Positions 57,782-64,000 of a stretch of 64,000 nucleotides of DNA are shown piece after piece (positions within the stretch are counted from its first letter, which is position 1; every line of letters begins with the position of its first letter). The stretch covers positions 2,790,001-2,854,000 of the forward strand of contig OX352773.1 in the NCBI GenBank assembly GCA_947095535.1. The letters run 5' to 3'. The notes below the pieces were generated by a model, which was given only the letters and a program-made list of their open reading frames with translations, did not search any database and was not told the origin of the DNA. The translations under genes and the position numbers were made by a program. The DNA comes from Poecilobothrus nobilitatus. Lineage: Eukaryota; Arthropoda; Insecta; Diptera; Dolichopodidae.

Positions 57782-60669
57782 AATTACTATATTATGTTTA
57801 TAAATATTGTGTTTTTCTAATTATATAATTATTATATTATTGTTATAGGTGCAAACCTTCCCGATCGACGGAATTTGAATTCGGCAACCTTTAGCTGGAA
57901 ATTGAAATTTTTATCCAATATTTAGTAAATCTTCTATCAGTAAGAATAGAAAGTTTGTATTAAGAAATATTATAAAATTTAAAATAAAAATAAGATAACG
58001 CAGAAAACCGATGGGTGAAATTTATGTCTGTAATTGCAAATATTGGACATTATCTTAAAATCAATATTTTTTATTATCAGTTAAGGTAATGAATTCTTTC
58101 CTCGAAATAATGCCTCTAAGTCATATAAAACCAACTATTTGATAGATTTTTATTATTTAAATTGTTGCATTTTAATAATAGTGAAATCTTGTTGATAATG
58201 AAAAATTATTTACACTTTTAAAATAATAAATTTAATTTTATTTCTTTTTATATTTTTTTTTTGCTGCTTTATTTCTTTAGCGTCAACTTTATATTAAATT
58301 ATGGAACGTGAAATGTGTTTTAAAATTTTGTTTTTTTCATTTAAAATTATAATAAAAAACTAAATAGAATTTATAAGCACAGACCAAAGTATATTTCATG
58401 AATAAAATAAAATTTTATTATTTCACTTTACGTTGTTCTATATAAAACTAAATTCTGTTGTGCAAGTTATGGTAATGAAATCCTTAGCTGTTATTTTCTT
58501 TAGTCAGTTATAAAACAAAAATTTTTACTATAAAATTATTCACTATTTTTTACTCAAAATCAATTGAAGGTATTTGTAAGGTTATCATTAAAAATTACTT
58601 TACCTGTATTGCATTTTAACTGTGTCGGAGATTCATTGTCTTCAGGTCATTTGGATGGCTTAAATTAAGAAGAAGAGAAAATTAATTTACTTTCAAAAAG
58701 TTTTTGCTGCTAAAAGTTTTTCTTGATATACAATTTGTATTCATAATATTTCTTTCTTTTAATTCACTATATACGATGTCTAATATAAACTATGTTCACA
58801 TTACATAGGTATATCGTAAATATCTTAAATATTTTCTATCTGATATTTTTTTGCTGCTGATCTCATACTTTTTTTGAAAAACTATGTTAACAATGAGTAG
58901 CCTTTAATTTTTTTATAAACTGATATATTTTAAGACTACTTTTGTGTTCGGTTCTACAATTTGTCATTAGTAGATTGAATGAAAAACTATTTATTTGTTG
59001 CAAACCTATTTGTTGTTGTTTGGCGTTTTCGAAAAATTTGTGTAAATTTAGTTAGAAAATGTACGTGACCACTAAGAAAAAAATTAACTAATGATTGTTT
59101 TTGATTTAAGGAATTCTTTGAATTTTGTTCAGTTAAAAAGGAAGAAAATAGTATTCTTATTTTCTTACAATCTACTACAACGCATCTGTACTGTTAGTAG
59201 ATGTGTTACAGTAGATGTTAATGAATCTCTAGTTGTCAATGCATTTGTTTTTATATGCTACACCTATATAAATATTTATTAGTATTATTTTATATCAAAA
59301 ATGTAGTGCTTAATGTTTTCCTTATAAAAATGTGTTTTAGTTAATATACACCTTGTTTATTTATTTTGTAACCATTTCGAAAAAAATGTGCTTATACCGG
59401 TAAGAGAAAAAAATTAAAAACAAATTTCCCACTTGGGAGTAACTTGGATTCCTTCTTTTAAAAGAAAATGTTTCTTGGATGCATTAAATTTTGTGTTGTT
59501 TGAAGCAATTAATTTTTTTTTTTTAAATAAAAATTAAATATCATTGTAAATTGCAAGAAAGAAATAAAATAAAAAATAAAAATTAATAAAAAAGTGACGG
59601 GACTTCATTTTTTATTACGATTTCTTGTTTTTATTACAAACAATAAAAAAATTTTCCGAGTGTCGTTAAAAATTTCAGAATTTTGAAAGTTTATAAGAAA
59701 ATAAATCTCTAAACAATTATTAAAAATATTTTAAGTACGGTTAATGATTTGGAAGTCAACATGAAATTGTGAACATAATCCCAATCTTAAAATAATATTA
59801 TGTTTTTAATTTTTTATTTCTATATGGCAAAATGTTCTTGTGTTTTACGAGGAGATTTTCGATGATATAATTTAAAAAAACAAGACGATAAGATCTTAGT
59901 TTAAATGAAGAAGGAAGATCTTAGTTGAAAAGAAATTAGTTTAGATATTTTTCAGATTAATGGTAAAAATAGAAACTGTTCTTCTAATGGTGTGACACAC
60001 CACTGTGAAACTGCAGCAAATTACGCTCATGGGTAATTAATTTCTATTCAAAAAAAAACCATGAACTTTAATTTCATTAAAAAATGTAATTAGAACCCGC
60101 TTTTAATAAAAATGTTTTGTTATATCAAATTATAATAAGTATATGTGAAATTAATGTAAAAGTGACACTTTTCTTCAAGAAAGTTGTCGCAAGTTGTTCT
60201 GAAAAATGATTTAGCAGGGGTTTTGGAGTAACACATTAACATTTTGAAATCTTCAAATTAACATTTTGAATCATTTTTGTAACAGTTATACATAGGTTAA
60301 TTTTTTTCTGTTAGAAAAATGCCAACTAAATCAATTATTGCAAATCGAATTTTGTAACCAATACTTAATTTACGAGTTTTTAAATTTCCGATGCACTATT
60401 AGTAATTGCTGGCTATGAATTTTTTTTTTCTCTCTCAATTAAAAATTGTTTGATGGACAGTTTTCAAATTTTTTATATGTGTTTCACCTTGATAATGGAG
60501 TTGACAGAAAAATTTTATAACGAATTACGTCCAATTTTGCATAGAAATTATTTAAACCAAAAGAAGTTTAATTTTAGCATATGTCGCTGAATTGTTGCGA
60601 CATTCGTTTGTTAAAGATTTTTTTGGTCGCAATTCTAAATGGTTTGATCTATTACAAAAGTTCAGAAAT
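57782..60669. other. AT-rich spacer, about 2.9 kb
   Basis: No gene or repeat family recognised. A 63-codon frame at 59091-59282 is unassigned. Confidence 0.45.
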
Positions 60670-61443
60670 GTTGGTACCGAAGTTAAGTAGGCCGAGATAT
60701 GTTAAGTTATGTAAATGTTAGAGTTGTATGACAGCTAACCGAACTTGTTGCTGGTACAACCGAATTTTACAAAAGTTATTGCAATAAAACTTGATCATCT
60801 TTTGTAAGATTTCAGATGCCTAGCTGCATTAACTTCCAAGATGTGAAGGGAATCTGAAGCTGTTGCTCTAGCCAACCAAATTTTACAGAAATTGTTAGTT
60901 TGCAATTCGACCTCTTGTTACAAAATTTTAGATACCTAGCTTCAATAGGCTCGAAGCTACTTTCATTTAGAAAGAGAAGTTGTATAGCATCTACCCGAAC
61001 CTGTTGCACGAGAACCAAATGTTACAGAGGTTATTGGTTTGTAACTCGACACCTCGTTGCAAAACTTCAGTTACCTAGCTTTAATAGACATTTAATAGAC
61101 ACGGAGTTATTTCCAAGTTAAAAGTTCGTGAGATATATAAAGAAAGAAGTTGTATGGCAGGTACTCGAACCCGGCGGTCTAAAATGTTTGAGATTTAAAT
61201 AGCGAAACCAACAATTTTTCCAAAGTGACGTAAAAAAATATTCAGTTTCCTAGCTCCTTTATTTTTTGAGTTACCGTGCAGACGAAGGGACGGATGGACG
61301 AACGGACTTGGCTTAATCCATACAGAATTCGATTCTGAGCCGAACTATACCTTTGACACTATATATAGTTCGACTACTTTAAGGTGTCACAAACGTAATG
61401 GCAAATTTATTACACACTTGAACATTGTTCATACGGGTGTAAA
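60670..61443 (+). repeat. Family E repeat, copy E4, full length
   Basis: Modules from about 60724, 60853 and 60970 (GTTGTATGACAGCTAACCGA, ATAAAACTTGATCATCTTTT, TAGATACCTAGCTTCAATAG) match E3. Then GAGTTACCGTGCAGACGAAG, GGACGGATGGACGAACGGAC, and an end TTACACACTTGAACATTGTT / CATACGGGTGTAAA, a hairpin decayed by one base on each side. Overlapping frames of 68-73 codons on both strands are by-products. Confidence 0.72.
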
Positions 61444-61701
61444 CATATTATATTTAAAAAAAAGCCCGTGCAACACCGAGTTTATTTCTCTTACTGTTGT
61501 TTATTACAAAATTTTATATTATTTTTGATTTGATAAAATAATTTTTCGACTAATTTTTCAAAACTCATCTGTCTATATCTGTCATACTTAGATTATATTA
61601 AATTAAATTTTATTATTTAAGGATTACAAGTAACACGGCGACTTTTGTTTTAAATCTATTATGCTCCACCTATCACTACGTGTTGTAGGTTTTTCCCCTA
61701 G
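61444..61701. other. Spacer, possible 3' UTR of the Jockey relic
   Basis: It lies directly downstream (minus strand) of the ORF2 relic stop. No tail is recognisable. Confidence 0.35.
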
Positions 61702-62250
61702 TTATAATATTTCTGTCAGCCCTTCTGCCTCTATGAAACTAAAGATTTGGTGATCGTGTATTACTGGTAGGTCATCTTTGTTAAAGAAATATGCATCTAG
61801 ATGCACATATCATCCTCGGAGTAAAGCTTCGCAATTTTTGCGTATGCATTCTGTAAAATCTTCAGTTCTTAACATACATATATCATGTACATTCTTTATT
61901 CCAATTTCCTTTAAGTACCATTTTAGCTGGTAGCGTCTCCATAAAAAGCCTGTTGGAAATCTCAGTTTCTTTTTACTGAGTTCTATGCTTTTCTCATATA
62001 CCTTTCCGTTTATAATTTATTAGAACCACCTTAGATTTTCCGAACGTGGATTTTCACTCCACTCCATAGTTTTCTCCTAAATTTTTTTTCTTTTATTTCC
62101 AGTGCTTCCAGAAGCATTAATTTTTCTTTTGTTTTTGGATTACAACAAATTTTGGGACCTGTAAAAGAAGTAGCTCCTCATTATTTTGCAACTCGATTCG
62201 CTTCCTCATTTATACCGGGCACCTATGTGTAAAAAGAAACGAAGAAGCGT
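61702..62250 (-). pseudogene. Jockey-superfamily ORF2 relic: RNase H end and C-terminal tail
   Basis: The minus strand gives VPGINEEANRVAK then GATSFTGP (about 62225-62150, like the WVPGH.GI.GNE.AD.LAK.GA...F.GPE end of a retrotransposon RNase H). About 150 bp on comes ELSKKKLRFPTGFLWRR and LKWYLKEIGI (like L....LR...G.LTGH..L..HL...G), an open stretch of about 56 codons, and finally DDLPVIHDHQIFSFIEAEG and LTEIL before a stop at 61702-61704, matching the short C-terminus of Jockey-type ORF2. At least two frameshifts and several stops show decay. The CCHC-like cysteines expected after the LTGH region are mostly gone. The enzyme would have removed RNA from RNA/DNA hybrids during target-primed reverse transcription. 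Confidence 0.7.
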
Positions 62251-63350
62251 TACTTTCTTACTAGTAGAGGAAATATAATATTTTAAGTTTAATATAATAT
62301 GAACTATTGGCTATCCTTAGTGCGGGTATAAATAACACATGATTACCAAAAACATTTTTTGCTAATGTTTAAAATAAATTTTATTTTATTTAAAAAAATT
62401 AATAAGCTATACTTTTAAAAATATGATGTTTATCATTTTATATTAGATTTAAAGTTAAAATAATTTTTGCAATTAATTAATTAACAATCGGCCTTGCTTT
62501 TATGTAAATTCTAAGAGTTTGTCTATTTTTAGTAACTAAATACTGAATATATACATAATAAAATATTTTACAAATAATATAATGAAATTAAAAGTTTAAA
62601 ATTTCTCAAGAAAAAAGTATGGAAAAAAAATCAATAATGAATTTATGTAAATGTAAATAAACAATAAGAAACAGAATAAGTAAATAAAGCATAAGAACAA
62701 ATAATTTCAAAGTTTTAAAGTAAATTTAGAAAATTTAAGAAAAGAAAAAGTACATTTTAACAGACACGAATAAATTAAATCAACTTAAATTTCAATTCGT
62801 ATTCATTTCACATTTTTCTAAGTGATGATCAAAAACCAAAAACATTAAAACAAAAGAACAAATTCTTTTGGTACTACCCAAAATAAACAAACAAAACATA
62901 ACAAAAAATAAAACAAAAAATACCAAAAACATCCTAGAGGTATGTTAATGTTTTTATAATCGATGAAAATAAAAGAGAAAAAGGAGAAAGTGATATGCAC
63001 ATTGAAAATAAAAACAATTTTCTTGTTAACTTGCAAAATAAAAGAAAATTACTGTCTTTAAATAAACAATAAATTGTATTTATTTCTAAAGAAAGTATTA
63101 TTAAAGGAATTTTAAAAGTACATATGTACAATATAGGTACTGTTAATTTTATATAGTCATTTTAACTGTTTTAATATTCCGGCCATCTGGGGTCTATTTG
63201 GTCCCAAAATACTAAAAACTCAAATAAAAAAAAAGAAAAGCTTTTGAAAACTTCTGTTCTGAAGGTTTGATGCTTCGGGCTAATTAAGTAATTACATTTT
63301 TTAATGATAATAATTTTTTTTTTCAAAATTTTAAATTTTATTTTTTTTTG
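62251..63350. other. AT-rich spacer
   Basis: No supported feature. Overlapping 63- and 65-codon minus-strand frames at 62.8-63.1 kb are low complexity. Confidence 0.5.
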
Positions 63351-63480
63351 GGGCTTCGGTAGCCTAGTGGGTAGGCGTGTGACGTATTAACCGAAGAAGT
63401 GCCGGTTCGATTCCTGCACAGGTCGTAAGTGTTTTTTTCTTTACATACCCCCCTTGCGACCATATATAATGTAAATATAT
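63351..63480 (+). mobile_element. SINE with a related but distinct tRNA-like head
   Basis: GGGGCTTCGGTAGCCTAGTG (box A) and GCCGGTTCGATTCC (box B, about 63403-63416) are followed by CAGGTCGTAAGTG and CCTTGCGACC, which pair as GTCGTAAG/CTTGCGAC, the same body hairpin as in the main SINE family. The anticodon arm differs (GTGTGACGTATTAACC). The 3' limit is unclear because A/T-rich sequence follows. Confidence 0.65.
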
Positions 63481-64000
63481 AGTATATAATATAAACAAAA
63501 TAAATAATATTAGTATATAATTAAATAATAGTATAAAAACCTATAATGGCCTTAGTAGCCGATGGTTCAATAATATTGCATTACATTTATGTATGTAATA
63601 TTAATATAAATAAATAAATTTAATTTTTGTTTTTGAACGATTGCTTTAGAACGTTTTCAATTTCAAATAATTAAATAATTTATTCTTTAGAAAAAAACAA
63701 TAAATTTATTATTAAAGAATGATTCTTCTCTCATTTCTAACTTTGATTTATTGACTGGGGTCGTTTAGAACACCCATAGACGATAAAACGTAAAAATATC
63801 GACGATGAATGGAAGGTTAAGAACCATAAATTATATTTATAAATAAATAAAAGTAATATTATTTCTACAAACTTCATTCTCTACAGCCTACAGCATATTA
63901 AATGGAAATCTTGTTTTCAAAAACCGTAGCGTTCTTTTATTAAAGTTGTTTTATGACGTAATACTGAAGGTTGACTGCTTTATGCTTTAATTAGTATAAC
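63481..64000. other. AT-rich end of window
   Basis: No gene seen. It may include the 3' part of the SINE-like element at 63.35 kb. Confidence 0.4.

Overview
This window is a very AT-rich (by eye about three quarters A+T), gene-poor stretch of animal nuclear DNA. I find no intact protein-coding gene. The longest stop-free frames are about 110 codons, and nearly all of them lie inside repeats or simple sequence. There is no bacterial-style gene packing, no operon, no rRNA and no convincing functional tRNA. The recognisable protein fragments are all broken transposon proteins: Helitron Pif1-like helicase (two relics), an RTE-like reverse transcriptase, a CR1/Jockey-like reverse transcriptase, and a Jockey-superfamily RNase H plus C-terminal tail. 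Together with tRNA-headed SINEs and a hAT MITE this points to an insect or other arthropod. I lean towards a fly, because the (ACGG)n plus TATACCC-hairpin repeats recall dispersed repeats of Drosophila as I remember them. That placement is inference.

Repeat families, named here for convenience. Family A: about 0.8 kb, starts near GGCAGAATGTAAACC, ends GGAAATGTGCTAAAAA, at least ten full or partial copies. Family B: about 1.6 kb, full-length at 32.1-33.7 kb. Family D: at 1.4-1.9 kb. Family E: 16.3, 45.7, 56.1 and 60.7 kb, built of about 130-bp modules. B, D and E share a 3' end with a GGACGG-rich stretch and then a TATACCC...GGGTATA hairpin. Family H: a 0.5-kb repeat with a tRNA-like block, in tandem at 30.8-31.7 kb and inverted at 50.2-50.9 kb. 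A SINE family with box A, box B, a conserved body and an A-tail: 14.9, 20.0, 20.5, 40.1 and 57.7 kb, with a related head at 63.4 kb.

Layout. 1-15 kb: copies of A, B and D (D nested in A), degenerate modules and a SINE with target-site duplications. 16-26 kb: E, a foldback region carrying two SINEs, then a B copy split by an A copy. 28.3-29.6 kb: two decayed non-LTR retrotransposon fragments back to back. 30.8-35.3 kb: tandem H, full-length B and full-length A. 38.3-38.8 kb: a complete hAT-type MITE flanked by a perfect 8-bp target-site duplication. 42.2-43.05 kb: Helitron helicase relic (motif III to the C-terminus), minus strand. 49.5-51.7 kb: a composite Helitron with recognisable 5' TC and 3' CTAG ends, containing pieces of B, H and A and then a helicase relic (motifs I to III). 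53-55.3 kb: two A copies in a row. 56-61.5 kb: E copies and a foldback with a SINE head. 61.7-62.25 kb: Jockey-type ORF2 tail.

Nothing here works as a cellular pathway. The genes that once acted together are rolling-circle and target-primed transposition machinery, now dead, with non-autonomous derivatives that probably used such machinery in trans. The most notable object is the composite Helitron, whose family H segment is almost identical to a copy 19 kb away in opposite orientation.
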